Assembly (NCBI GenBank): GCA_017989575.1
Contig: JAGNPP010000026.1
Coordinates: 1 to 15,914 of the forward strand
DNA length: 15,914 bases
Reading direction: 5' to 3'
DNA from: Chryseobacterium sp.
Lineage (GTDB): Bacteria > Bacteroidota > Bacteroidia > Flavobacteriales > Weeksellaceae
In this document: piece by piece, positions 6,303 to 14,149 of the stretch
Numbering within the stretch: position 1 is the stretch's first letter
How the letters are laid out: each line of letters begins with the position of its first letter
Notes under the pieces: generated by a model
Seen by the model: only the letters and a program-made list of their open reading frames with translations
Database searches by the model: none
What the model was told of the DNA's origin: nothing
Position numbers and translations under genes: made by a program

Positions 6303-6914
6303 TCATTTTTTCTGATTAAAAAGATTCTCAACCCGCACATTATCATTAATCAAATGAATGTTGTCGTGGAAAAATTCGGCTTCTCTTGGGTACGTAGTGT
6401 AGTAGGTAATTCTGGATTTTGAACCGTCGTTTTGATAGATATCAATAAAAGATCTTCTAAAACGTCCCATATTTACATTCTTGATTTTAACATATTTAAT
6501 AGCGTTTGGCGGAAGCAATTCTGTTTTGAAATTTCTGAATATAAATAAACCTTTCTGCGAAATCAAATACAAAGGAACGACAGAGAAAAATTTGTAAATG
6601 AAGTTTGTATATCGCTGGTAGTGAATGGTAAATTCGTCATTCAAATCTTCAATCTCTTTCAAAACCCTTGAAAACCTTTTGGAAATTATAAAAATTAATG
6701 GACCAAATCCAACCGCCAAAACCAGTTGAATGGAAACCAGAGTCGGAAAGATATAAGCAATGAAATTTTCCGTCAGATTTCTCGACCGATAAACATCATA
6801 GAAACCATAAACGAAAAAACCAACAATTGCAAAATTCACCAACATCAGAAACCCAATCGAGATTGCTCTCAACTTTTTCAGATTACTTATTTCCTTGATT
6901 TTAAAATCTTGCAT
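6303..6914 (-). CDS. Hypothetical membrane protein with two N-terminal helices
   Basis: I do not recognise the family. The 203-residue protein has a short basic N-terminus, then hydrophobic segments at about 17-39 and 51-78 that should cross the inner membrane as a hairpin. A soluble basic part of about 120 residues follows. That part begins with a helix (about 80-108) and continues with alternating strands such as YLISQKGLFIF and SFIDIYQNDGSKSRITYY, followed by ATG-distal acidic and polar residues. A PH-like fold of the kind seen in bacterial membrane PH-domain proteins is possible, but this is a guess from strand pattern. The gene is divergent from the DUF5723 gene and convergent with the protease gene, so it is probably transcribed alone. 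Confidence 0.75.
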   Translation of the reverse strand: MQDFKIKEISNLKKLRAISIGFLMLVNFAIVGFFVYGFYDVYRSRNLTENFIAYIFPTLVSIQLVLAVGFGPLIFIISKRFSRVLKEIEDLNDEFTIHYQRYTNFIYKFFSVVPLYLISQKGLFIFRNFKTELLPPNAIKYVKIKNVNMGRFRRSFIDIYQNDGSKSRITYYTTYPREAEFFHDNIHLINDNVRVENLFNQKK

Positions 6915-6924
6915 ATTAGTTTTG
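6895..6924 (+). promoter_or_regulatory. Candidate promoter upstream of the DUF5723 gene
   Basis: TTG at 6895-6897 and TAGTTTTG at 6917-6924 match the flavobacterial -33 and -7 elements with a 19-base spacer. The site lies partly within the start of the divergent membrane-protein gene and would give a leader of about 150 bases, which is long. I saw no better candidate nearer to 7083. Confidence 0.3.
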
Positions 6925-6951
6925 AATTATTAATATAGAAAATGATTTCCA

Positions 6952-6984
6952 TAAAACTAAGAAAATTAGTTGAGGTTTTTCAAA
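6952..6984 (-). promoter_or_regulatory. Candidate promoter for the membrane-protein gene
   Basis: Read on the minus strand, TTTG (6984-6981) and TAGTTTTA (6959-6952, seven of eight to TAnnTTTG) are 21 bases apart. The -7 element lies 37 bases before the ATG at 6914. Confidence 0.35.
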
Positions 6985-7082
6985 TAAAGAATGAATTCCT
7001 TTTGTACATTCAATCTAAATTATCTGTTGATTGACTACAATATTTTTTCAAGAAGATTGTTTTATAGAGACTCAGTAACAAG

Positions 7083-8534
7083 ATGTTGAAATTCCTATTT
7101 TTTTGTGTTTTGTGTTTCGCTAGTCACAGGCTTGCGGCGCAAAACAATTGGACTTTTATGAACGACAGTTACAGCGGAATCAACTCGGCAGCGCTATCGC
7201 CTACGCAACCATTCCTCAACCCAAATCCTTGGGACGTAAATCTGGTTTCAGCGGATCTTTTTTTGCAGAATGATTATGCGTACATCTCGAAGCAGAGCCT
7301 TTTAGGAATTTTGAAAACCCCGATTTACACAGCCAATCCAAGACAGAATTTCACCGGTGAAAACAATGCGAATGTTTTCGATTTTTATAATAAAGACAAT
7401 GCAAATCTTATTTTCAATTCAGATATTTTGGGTCCTTCTTTTTCTATGACCGCCAATATCAAGGAGAAGAAATATGTATTTGGAATCTTCAGCAGATTGC
7501 GGACGCAGTCTTCGGTTCTGGATTTTGATAATTATCTGCGTTTTGGGAACGAAATGGTGACTCAGCCGCCTGCTTATGAGATGCAACCATTTGGATCTAC
7601 CACGATGAACTGGGGCGAGATTGGTCTGAATGCCGCTACCTCTATTTTTCCCTACTCGGACAAACAATTGATTTTGGGACTGAATTTGAAGTATGAAATG
7701 GGTTTTGATGCAGCCAACATCATTAGTCACAAAAATATAGATCTCACGGTATCAGAACCTGCTGCAGGCGAAAATCCCGATCTTCTTAACATCTATGCGT
7801 CCAACTATGACCTAGCAGTAAACTACATTACCAATTACAATTCTGAGAATAAAAGTTACGATTACAAACAAAATGGTTCCGGACTGGGTCTGGATCTTGG
7901 GCTTACAATGATTAACAGAAATCCGCGCGAAGAGGACTATCAATCACGGTTTTCTTTTAATATTCTGGATTTGGGTTATGTCAATTTCAAGAATGGAATC
8001 AATCACAGTTTTGCTAATGGAAGCACTGTTTGGCTTCAAAACAATCCCAATCTCGAAGATCAAAAGTTCGAAAGTCCGGAGCAATATTTGAAATTACTCA
8101 GCCAAGAAGCTTACGGTGATGAGAACAAATCCTTTGTAGGAAATGGTTTCAAGATTGGTTTGCCGACTAGTGTCAATCTAAATTACAGTCAGAGAATCAA
8201 AGAAAATCATTTTATTAATTTCAATTGGATTCAGCGCGTTCCGGTTTTTGAGAATTCTTTGAAACGAAATAATATTCTGAATGCCAATTATTCTGTGCAA
8301 AAAGAAGCTTTTGGTTACGGCGTTTCAACAACTTTGTCGGAGTACAAAAATGTTCAGTTTGGCGCATATTTCAGATTGGGTCCGCTGATTTTGGGAAGCG
8401 AAAATGCGTTTCCAATTCTGTTTCAGCATAAGAAACTTCACGCCGCCAATTTTTATATGGCGATCAAGTTTTATCCGTTTTGGGACAATGCTTTCAAGCG
8501 TTACAACAGACAAAAATGCGATTGCGAAAAGTAA
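7083..8534 (+). CDS. DUF5723-family outer-membrane protein
   Basis: The 483-residue protein carries a signal peptide (MLKFLFFCVLCFASHRLAA, cleaved before QNN). The mature N-terminus has the GINSAALSPTQPFLNPNPW stretch that I associate with the Bacteroidota DUF5723 family. The rest is rich in alternating strands with aromatic ends, such as FGIFSRLRTQS, INFNWIQRVPVF and NVQFGAYFRLGPLIL, as in an outer-membrane beta-barrel. It ends YNRQKCDCEK without a type IX secretion domain. The function of the family is not established; transport or envelope structure are possibilities. It is transcribed alone and converges on the mepB-like gene with only five bases between stop codons. Confidence 0.8.
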   Translation: MLKFLFFCVLCFASHRLAAQNNWTFMNDSYSGINSAALSPTQPFLNPNPWDVNLVSADLFLQNDYAYISKQSLLGILKTPIYTANPRQNFTGENNANVFDFYNKDNANLIFNSDILGPSFSMTANIKEKKYVFGIFSRLRTQSSVLDFDNYLRFGNEMVTQPPAYEMQPFGSTTMNWGEIGLNAATSIFPYSDKQLILGLNLKYEMGFDAANIISHKNIDLTVSEPAAGENPDLLNIYASNYDLAVNYITNYNSENKSYDYKQNGSGLGLDLGLTMINRNPREEDYQSRFSFNILDLGYVNFKNGINHSFANGSTVWLQNNPNLEDQKFESPEQYLKLLSQEAYGDENKSFVGNGFKIGLPTSVNLNYSQRIKENHFINFNWIQRVPVFENSLKRNNILNANYSVQKEAFGYGVSTTLSEYKNVQFGAYFRLGPLILGSENAFPILFQHKKLHAANFYMAIKFYPFWDNAFKRYNRQKCDCEK

Positions 8535-8539
8535 ATATT

Positions 8540-9040
8540 CTAATTTGACTTAAAGATTTTTCTCCACTTTTCTAACAAATTATTTTCCGAATCTTTATAA
8601 TTAATGAAGAACTGCGTTTGCCAAAGTTTGGTTTTCTCAGCTTGTTTGCTGTTTGGAAAATGCCAATTTGCGTAGATTCTGAAACCTCGTTTTCCAACTT
8701 TCAGTTCGCTGGAAATAAAATTTTCCTTTTCTAAAATCCATTTTGGAAAAATGAAAACTCCAGAATTTTCATTTTCTTCGATTGAAATAATGTAAAAATC
8801 GAAATCATCATTAATGTCAAAAGGAACAGTTTTCCCTTCAGAATCCCGTTTCCAAAACGTTACGAATTGTCCAACTTTCTTCGGCGTTAGTTTTGATTTT
8901 CTGAATTTGATTCGAGTTTCATTGATTTTAAAATTAAAACCAAAATAATCTTCACATTCCAAATCAGGAATTATTTCAGTGATATTTAATTTTAAAGGTT
9001 TGAAAATTAAATTGTTTAGAACTTCGATTTCTTTAATCAT
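8540..9040 (-). CDS. MepB-family protein
   Basis: The 166-residue soluble protein matches the MepB family. It has the sequence FRKSKLTPKKVGQFVTFWKR (46-65) followed by GKTVPF, and the later strand VFIFPKWILEKENFIS and GKRGFRIYANW. In Staphylococcus aureus, mepB is the third gene of the mepRAB multidrug efflux operon, but its biochemical role is unclear, and neither a MATE pump nor a MarR regulator is present here. The gene starts eight bases after the stop of the GNAT gene, so the two are very probably one transcript. The gene symbol is left empty because orthology to staphylococcal mepB cannot be shown by eye. Confidence 0.8.
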   Translation of the reverse strand: MIKEIEVLNNLIFKPLKLNITEIIPDLECEDYFGFNFKINETRIKFRKSKLTPKKVGQFVTFWKRDSEGKTVPFDINDDFDFYIISIEENENSGVFIFPKWILEKENFISSELKVGKRGFRIYANWHFPNSKQAEKTKLWQTQFFINYKDSENNLLEKWRKIFKSN

Positions 9041-9048
9041 TATCGAGA

Positions 9049-10119
9049 TTAAGTAAAAGAAAAATCGCCATCACCGTCTTTGAAATCATAATCGAAATCT
9101 TTCCCGATTCTTTCTTTCAAATCTTTATGAATAAGATATTTTCTTTCCATTGGACGTTTATAAATGGCTTTTGGAGAATTGTTTTTCTGAATGGAAATAT
9201 TCAATTTATCATCAAAAATCGTCATCATTTTAGCCTTGTATTTTTTGATGATTTTCGGAAGAATTTCTGAAACCAGATTCACGTTTCCGAAGTGATAAAG
9301 CACTTTTAAATGTCCATTTCTGACGGAACAAAACATCGCAGAAACAATTTCCTGATTCTGATAAACCGAAACCCAAAACATTTCATAATCCTTTGAAAAC
9401 GAAGAAAATAGATAATTTGCTTGTCCTTTTTCTGTGGAAAGCCAAGGGAAATCTGCAATCCATTTGAATTCTTCCGAACTTCTCCCAAGCGGATTTTTTT
9501 TCTGATGATTGATAAATTTCTCCAGTTTTTCGTCCAGAGATTTTGTGATTTTATAAAGATGATTTTTTCCATTCCCAAAATACGGAATGAAAAAATTGAC
9601 AAAATTATCCAATCGCTTCAACCAGATTTTATTCTTTTCAAAAATTGGTTTTTTGGAAGGTAAAAGCTCCGCCAGATTAGATTTGAAGTAATATCGGATC
9701 GCTTTTTTCGGCTTCAAATAATCAAAGAAACCGATCTTATTGTAGAGTCCTTCTGCACTTGACGTAAACTCTGTAATCATCAACTTTTTATGATATTTTT
9801 CCTCTGCGTCGAAAAGCAATTTCTGAGCAATCTGTTTTCCCCTGTGTTTTTCGCTGACAAAAAGTGTAGAGAGCCAACCAAAGTGAAATTTTTCACCATT
9901 TTCCCCCACAATATCATCGGGAAGAATTCCCAAATAACCAGCGAGAATCTCATCATCATAAGCTAAAAACAATAAAATATCATCAGGTTTAGCGCGCGGA
10001 TTTTGGATGTGAGAAATCTCTCTAAGTTCAGAAATCGGAGCGAAGGGAAAATTCTGAAAATCTTCAGAACTTGTAAATCCGTTGAGTTGTTGCTTGTTGA
10101 GTCCGACGATTTTTATCAC
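9049..10119 (-). CDS. GNAT acetyltransferase with a long C-terminal extension
   Basis: The 356-residue protein has an N-terminal GNAT domain (about 1-140). The acetyl-CoA pyrophosphate-binding motif is RGKQIA (93-98) in LFVSEKHRGKQIAQKLL, and SAEGLYNKIGF (121-131) is the usual strand-helix end of the fold. Residues about 150-356 are an additional region. Its segment MFWVSVYQNQEIVSAMFCSV resembles the beta-rich core of a second, degenerate GNAT unit, so the protein may be a tandem GNAT. The substrate cannot be read from the sequence. Its neighbours are a NodB-type deacetylase upstream (50-base gap) and a MepB-like gene downstream (8-base gap). The deacetylase next door makes a glycan or envelope substrate conceivable, but this is inference. 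Confidence 0.8.
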   Translation of the reverse strand: MIKIVGLNKQQLNGFTSSEDFQNFPFAPISELREISHIQNPRAKPDDILLFLAYDDEILAGYLGILPDDIVGENGEKFHFGWLSTLFVSEKHRGKQIAQKLLFDAEEKYHKKLMITEFTSSAEGLYNKIGFFDYLKPKKAIRYYFKSNLAELLPSKKPIFEKNKIWLKRLDNFVNFFIPYFGNGKNHLYKITKSLDEKLEKFINHQKKNPLGRSSEEFKWIADFPWLSTEKGQANYLFSSFSKDYEMFWVSVYQNQEIVSAMFCSVRNGHLKVLYHFGNVNLVSEILPKIIKKYKAKMMTIFDDKLNISIQKNNSPKAIYKRPMERKYLIHKDLKERIGKDFDYDFKDGDGDFSFT

Positions 10120-10135
10120 AGAAAAATAGTTTCAA

Positions 10136-10161
10136 CAAATATAAGAAACACATTATTCAAA
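10136..10161 (-). promoter_or_regulatory. Candidate promoter for the GNAT-mepB-like pair
   Basis: TATATTTG on the minus strand (10143-10136) is an exact TAnnTTTG -7 element and lies 16 bases before the GNAT start codon. The nearest TTTG (10161-10158) gives a 14-base spacer, shorter than usual. The GNAT pair may therefore be transcribed separately from the deacetylase. Confidence 0.4.
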
Positions 10162-10169
10162 GCATAATT

Positions 10170-11189
10170 TTAACTTCGTATAATCTTGTTTTTATTGAGT
10201 TTCTTCAAAAATTGATAATATAAAATTTCGTTTTTAAGAATTTCTTCGGCCGAATAATTTTCGGTTTCGATGGGAATTCTTTGAAGATTTTTAGGATAAG
10301 AATCAAGTTTCAAACCTGCCGAGCCAAAAGTAAACTTCAGTTCAGGATTTTGTTTGGAAATATTATCAAAAAACTGATTATCAACCAAATGGTCTGTAAA
10401 AGGAAATGCAAAAGAATCATTCAGAAATTGATTTTCTTTCATATAATCCAAGGATTTCTGCGTGTTTTTCAATTGCTCAGACAAAGAAAGTTGATTGTAA
10501 AGCGGATGATTCCAACCGTGCGAACTGATTCCGAAACCTTCGTTTTTTAAATTGATTAGTTGCTCTGTTGTAAGATAAACCGGATTTTTTTTGAGATAAT
10601 TATTGAAATCAATCTCAAGATGATTCGCAATGTCATCTAGCTTATTTTTATTTTTAAAATTGATTTTTAGAATAGAATTGATATTCGTTTTCAAATCGCT
10701 TCCAAAATCCTTAAACTTGGAAGTTTTGTTTTGAAGTATTTCATTATCAATGATTTCTGAGACTATCAAACTCGCTTTGTTCCGCCACATCATCTCGTGA
10801 TTATCAATGAATTTCGGATTGATGAAATTGATGGCAAAAATTCCTTTTCTTTTTAAAATTGGAACGATGATGTCGTAAAATTCACTGTAGCCATCATCAA
10901 AAGTCAAAAGAATGGTTGGTTTTTTAGTTTTAACTTTTTCAATTTTATTTCTCAAAAAAGTTTCCCAATCTATGAAATCAAAATGTTTTAATAAAAAATC
11001 TAAATCTCTCTCAAATTGCTTCTCAGAACGATACGGAAAGAGATGTTTAGCGTGTTTCAAATCCGTATCGGAAACCAAATGATACACCAAAATCAAATCC
11101 TGAAATGGGAATTTCTGAGAAAATTTCTCAAATGAAAATCTCTTGTTGATTGGATTTGCGATTCGGTAAAATTGGGTTTTGAAACTCAT
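10170..11189 (-). CDS. NodB-type polysaccharide deacetylase (carbohydrate esterase 4)
   Basis: The 339-residue protein has the NodB homology domain. Motif 1 is LLTFDDGYSEFYD, with Asp98 as catalytic base and Asp99 as metal ligand. Motif 2 is SSHGWNHPLY, with His224 and His228 as metal ligands. These enzymes remove N- or O-acetyl groups from polysaccharides using a divalent metal. A long insertion of about 80 residues (130-210) separates the motifs. No signal peptide or clear membrane helix is seen, so a cytoplasmic or unusually exported enzyme is possible. Its start codon is only two bases past the T-run of the S46 gene's terminator. Expression would therefore need read-through or a promoter hidden in the terminator region. 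The next in-frame methionine is near residue 133, beyond motif 1, so this start or a non-ATG start close to it must be used. Confidence 0.88.
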   Translation of the reverse strand: MSFKTQFYRIANPINKRFSFEKFSQKFPFQDLILVYHLVSDTDLKHAKHLFPYRSEKQFERDLDFLLKHFDFIDWETFLRNKIEKVKTKKPTILLTFDDGYSEFYDIIVPILKRKGIFAINFINPKFIDNHEMMWRNKASLIVSEIIDNEILQNKTSKFKDFGSDLKTNINSILKINFKNKNKLDDIANHLEIDFNNYLKKNPVYLTTEQLINLKNEGFGISSHGWNHPLYNQLSLSEQLKNTQKSLDYMKENQFLNDSFAFPFTDHLVDNQFFDNISKQNPELKFTFGSAGLKLDSYPKNLQRIPIETENYSAEEILKNEILYYQFLKKLNKNKIIRS

Positions 11190-11191
11190 TG

Positions 11192-11229
11192 AAAAAAAAC
11201 TTTGCCAAAGATAATCATCTTTGGCAAAG
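11192..11229 (-). terminator. Strong intrinsic terminator after the S46 peptidase gene
   Basis: CTTTGCCAAAGAT (11200-11212) and ATCTTTGGCAAAG (11217-11229) form a perfect 13-bp stem with a 4-base loop. On the minus strand the hairpin is followed by eight T (11199-11192). The start codon of the next gene, the deacetylase, follows after two bases. Confidence 0.9.
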
Positions 11230-11253
11230 CTGTATTTAGTTTAAGGATTAAAA

Positions 11254-13392
11254 TTACTTCACGATTTTCATCTCGTTCAGCAACCATTTTGCATCGGCAT
11301 ATTTATCGACAACGAACAAAATATACTTGGTATCAACCATAATATTTCTGCATAATTTCGGGTCATAATTGATGTCGCTCATCGTGCCTTCCCATTGTCT
11401 GTCGAAGTTGAGTCCAATCAAATTTCCGTGAGCATCCAAAGCAGGACTTCCGGAGTTTCCGCCGGTGGTGTGATTTGTCGCGGTGAAGTTTACAGGAACT
11501 TCGCCGGTTTTATCTTTGTAAACGCCGTAATCTTTGGTATTGTAAAGATTGATGAGTTTTTTCGGCAAATCAAATTCATAATCTCCAGGGATATATTTTT
11601 CCATAATTCCCGAAATATGCGTCTGGTAACCGTAAGAAACGGCATCTCTTGGATTGGAACCTTTCACTTGCCCGTAAGTCACACGAAGCGTGGAATTAGC
11701 ATCTGGAAAGAATTTTCTGTCCTTGTCCGTTTCCATTTGTTGCGCCATAAATTTCTTTTGCAAAGCATCAATCTCAGTTTGCAGAGAAGTCACTTTGTCG
11801 TGAGTCGATTTTATATAAGCTCCTTTGATAGAAGTATAAAGCTGAACCAAAGGGTCGTTTTTAAGCGCTTGAACCAAGGTTTTTTGATCAGCAAAAACTT
11901 TGTTGATGTCTGTGTAAACAGTTGCGCCATTTACCTTTCCACCGCCTGTGATGATGGATGATTTTGCCCAATTTTCTATCGTTGCAAGATTTTGATTGAC
12001 ATCTTTGTATTTTTCAAAACCAGCTGGCAAGAACTGTTGAGGCGTTTTGTTGGCGTAAAGTGCAAGCACTTTTGCAGTCACTTTTGCATCCAAACCACTT
12101 TCGTAATCTTTGTACATTTCAGAAAGTCTGGATTTTAGATTGTCCACAGATTTCTGAGAAGATGTTCCGTTTTCTACCGCTTCCACATAACTTCCAAACA
12201 AACTCCCCAGAGCCAAAGTTTCTGCATTTCTTGGTAACTCGCTGTAGTAAGCTCTGTTTAATGCGTAAGGCGCTTGCTCGTTGTAAAGTTTATTAAGTCC
12301 GTCAATCGTTGATTTGATTGCAGGATTTTTCGAAATCAATGATTGCTCGTATTGTTGCTTTTTCCCAACTGCATTGGATTTTTTCAGACCTTCGATTTCG
12401 CCTTGCCATTTTTTCCAAGCGTTTGATATTCTGGCGTATTTCGAAGCGTATTTGATTCTGGTTGCATTGTCAACTCTCATTTTTTCATCAAGCGTTTTCA
12501 AGGTCACATCACGAACTGAAATCATCGCTGGATCAATTTCGGTCATAATTTTATCAACTGCTACAGCCGGAAGATATTCCGTAGTTCTTCCTGGAAAACC
12601 GAAAACGAATGTAAAATCATCCTCTTTCTTATCCTTCATAGAAATCGGAAGGAAATGTTTCGGAACGTAAGGAATGTTGTCTTTGGAATATTCCGCAGGT
12701 TTGTTGTTTTTATCAGCATAAATTCTGAACATCGAGAAATCTCCCGTGTGTCTTGGCCAAACCCAATTGTCCGTGTCAGAACCGTACTTTCCAATGGCGG
12801 AAGGTGGTGCGCCAACCAAACGAATGTCTTTGTAAGTCTCGATCACATAAGCATAAAACTTATTGCCGTAATACATCGATCTTACAGAAATCGTTTGGTA
12901 AGATTCTGTTTTTTGAGCTTTTTTGTAAACTTCAATATTTTCATTGATTTTCTTATTAAGACCATCTCCAGTTAGGTTTTCTGTTCCTGCTAGAATTTGG
13001 CTTGTCACTTCTTTGATGTCCGTGATGAAGTCAACTGTTACACCAGGATTTGGTAATTCGCCTGTCATATCTTTTGCCCAGAATCCATTGGTCAAAAGGT
13101 CATTTTCAACCGTAGAGTGGGATTGGATATTGTCGTAACCGCAATGGTGATTCGTCAACAAAAGTCCTTTTGGAGAGATGATTTCTGCCGTACAGCCACC
13201 ATCAAACTGAACCACGGCATCTTTGATACTCGCTTTGTCCGGATTGAAGATGTCTTTTGCCGAGATCTTCATTCCCAAGCTTTTCATTTCTTTTTCATTG
13301 AGTTCCGTCGGAATCCACATTCCGCCGTATTGTTGGCCAAATGCCATTACAGCCGGAAGAAGTAGGGCTGATAGAAGGATTTTTCTTTTCAT
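11254..13392 (-). CDS. S46-family dipeptidyl-peptidase, probably DPP11 type
   Basis: The 712-residue protein has the usual S46 length and a signal peptide (MKRKILLSALLLPAVMAFGQ), which places it in the periplasm. The chymotrypsin-like triad is visible: His83 in TNHHCGY, Asp218 in RHTGDFS, and Ser647 in GGNSGSPAL. The helical domain between the halves caps the active site and binds the substrate N-terminus. Residue 665, 18 after the catalytic serine in GLNFDRQWEG, is Arg. In Porphyromonas gingivalis DPP11, Arg673 occupies Ser655+18 and gives preference for Asp or Glu at P1, whereas DPP7 has Gly at that place. I therefore infer DPP11-type specificity, releasing dipeptides with an acidic second residue. 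The gene has its own promoter-like region and terminator, so it is transcribed alone. Confidence 0.93.
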   Translation of the reverse strand: MKRKILLSALLLPAVMAFGQQYGGMWIPTELNEKEMKSLGMKISAKDIFNPDKASIKDAVVQFDGGCTAEIISPKGLLLTNHHCGYDNIQSHSTVENDLLTNGFWAKDMTGELPNPGVTVDFITDIKEVTSQILAGTENLTGDGLNKKINENIEVYKKAQKTESYQTISVRSMYYGNKFYAYVIETYKDIRLVGAPPSAIGKYGSDTDNWVWPRHTGDFSMFRIYADKNNKPAEYSKDNIPYVPKHFLPISMKDKKEDDFTFVFGFPGRTTEYLPAVAVDKIMTEIDPAMISVRDVTLKTLDEKMRVDNATRIKYASKYARISNAWKKWQGEIEGLKKSNAVGKKQQYEQSLISKNPAIKSTIDGLNKLYNEQAPYALNRAYYSELPRNAETLALGSLFGSYVEAVENGTSSQKSVDNLKSRLSEMYKDYESGLDAKVTAKVLALYANKTPQQFLPAGFEKYKDVNQNLATIENWAKSSIITGGGKVNGATVYTDINKVFADQKTLVQALKNDPLVQLYTSIKGAYIKSTHDKVTSLQTEIDALQKKFMAQQMETDKDRKFFPDANSTLRVTYGQVKGSNPRDAVSYGYQTHISGIMEKYIPGDYEFDLPKKLINLYNTKDYGVYKDKTGEVPVNFTATNHTTGGNSGSPALDAHGNLIGLNFDRQWEGTMSDINYDPKLCRNIMVDTKYILFVVDKYADAKWLLNEMKIVK

Positions 13393-13422
13393 TATATCAA
13401 AAATATCAATTTATAAACTTGA

Positions 13423-13456
13423 CGAATTTAAAGAAAATAATCGGAACGGAATCAAA
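13423..13456 (-). promoter_or_regulatory. Candidate promoter for the S46 peptidase gene
   Basis: On the minus strand, TTTG (13456-13453) and TAAATTCG (13430-13423, seven of eight to TAnnTTTG) are 22 bases apart. The -7 element lies 30 bases before the ATG at 13392. Confidence 0.4.
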
Positions 13457-13470
13457 CTTAAGCAACTATC

Positions 13471-13503
13471 AAAAAAAATAGAACCTAATAATTAGATTCT
13501 ATT
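13471..13503 (-). terminator. Intrinsic terminator after the thioesterase gene
   Basis: AATAGAACCT (13477-13486) pairs with AGATTCTATT (13494-13503) with one G-T-type mismatch and a 7-base loop. On the minus strand eight T follow (13478-13471). It lies about 57 bases after the thioesterase stop codon. Confidence 0.75.
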
Positions 13504-13560
13504 GATTTTTAAATTAGATAATCGATTTAAGCTAAGTCCGCAAGTTAATCGATATTGAAA

Positions 13561-13977
13561 TTATTGATTTTCTTCAGATGTATTTTTTACATTCAGTCGG
13601 TCTTCCACATATTCTATTGTGGTTTTTCCGTGCGGTTTTGGATTTCCATCTTCGTCCAATGCTACGAAAACCAATCTTTCGATGGTGATAATTTTTTGGT
13701 GGGTCATTTTGTTTCGAACTTCACAACGAAGCGTAAGAGAAGATCTCCCAAATTCAACCGCTTCGATTCCGATTTCAATGATGTCACCTTGTTTTGCCGA
13801 ACTTACGAAGTTGATCTCCGAGATATATTTGGTAACCGTTCTGGTATTTTCTAATTGAATAATAGCATAAAGTGCCGCTTCTTCATCAATCCATTCCAAA
13901 AGTCTTCCTCCGAAAAGTGAATGATTGGGATTGAGATCTTCCGGTTTTATCCATTTTCTAGTGTGGTAATTCATCAT
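13561..13977 (-). CDS. Acyl-CoA thioesterase, hotdog fold (YciA/BACH-like)
   Basis: The 138-residue protein is a single hotdog domain. The N-terminal NPNHSLFGGRLLEWIDEEAA (16-35) is the conserved region of acyl-CoA hydrolases of the YciA/BACH type, where the central helix begins after the GG pair (23-24) and carries the acidic catalytic residue (Asp31/Glu32). The second conserved stretch is NFVSSAKQGDIIEI. It hydrolyses acyl-CoA to free fatty acid and CoA in the cytoplasm; chain-length preference is unknown. The protein starts MMNYHTRKW, and either of the two methionines could initiate. It is divergent from aguB and has its own promoter-like -7 element and terminator. Confidence 0.9.
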   Translation of the reverse strand: MMNYHTRKWIKPEDLNPNHSLFGGRLLEWIDEEAALYAIIQLENTRTVTKYISEINFVSSAKQGDIIEIGIEAVEFGRSSLTLRCEVRNKMTHQKIITIERLVFVALDEDGNPKPHGKTTIEYVEDRLNVKNTSEENQ

Positions 13978-14002
13978 AATTCTATGGCATTTTAATTTGT
14001 TG

Positions 14003-14010
14003 CAAAGGTA
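14003..14010 (-). promoter_or_regulatory. Candidate -7 element for the thioesterase gene
   Basis: TACCTTTG on the minus strand (14010-14003), followed by C, is an exact TAnnTTTG match 25 bases before the start codon. No clear TTG -33 element is found at the normal distance. Confidence 0.4.
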
Positions 14011-14105
14011 ATAAATCCATAGAAAATTTACGGTTTGAGACTATAGAAATTATGGATTATAAAATTAATTTTTCGAAATATGAGCTTAAATCTTTTGGTT
14101 GGATT

Positions 14106-14134
14106 TTTGATTCCCTAGAATCTTAGTATTTTTG
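14106..14134 (+). promoter_or_regulatory. Promoter of the aguB-aguA operon
   Basis: TTTG (14106-14109) and TATTTTTG (14127-14134) match both flavobacterial promoter elements exactly with a 17-base spacer. The -7 element ends 15 bases before the aguB ATG, giving a very short leader. Confidence 0.6.
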
Positions 14135-14149
14135 TAAAAATTTTTAGAA

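Noticed and set aside
8540..9040. A mepRAB-type multidrug efflux operon
   Set aside because: Only the MepB-like gene is present. There is no MATE transporter or MarR-type regulator in the window, so a drug-efflux role is not supported.
11395..13495. Plus-strand open frames opposite the S46 peptidase gene
   Set aside because: They are shadows of an intact 712-residue peptidase with full catalytic triad and show no recognisable domain.
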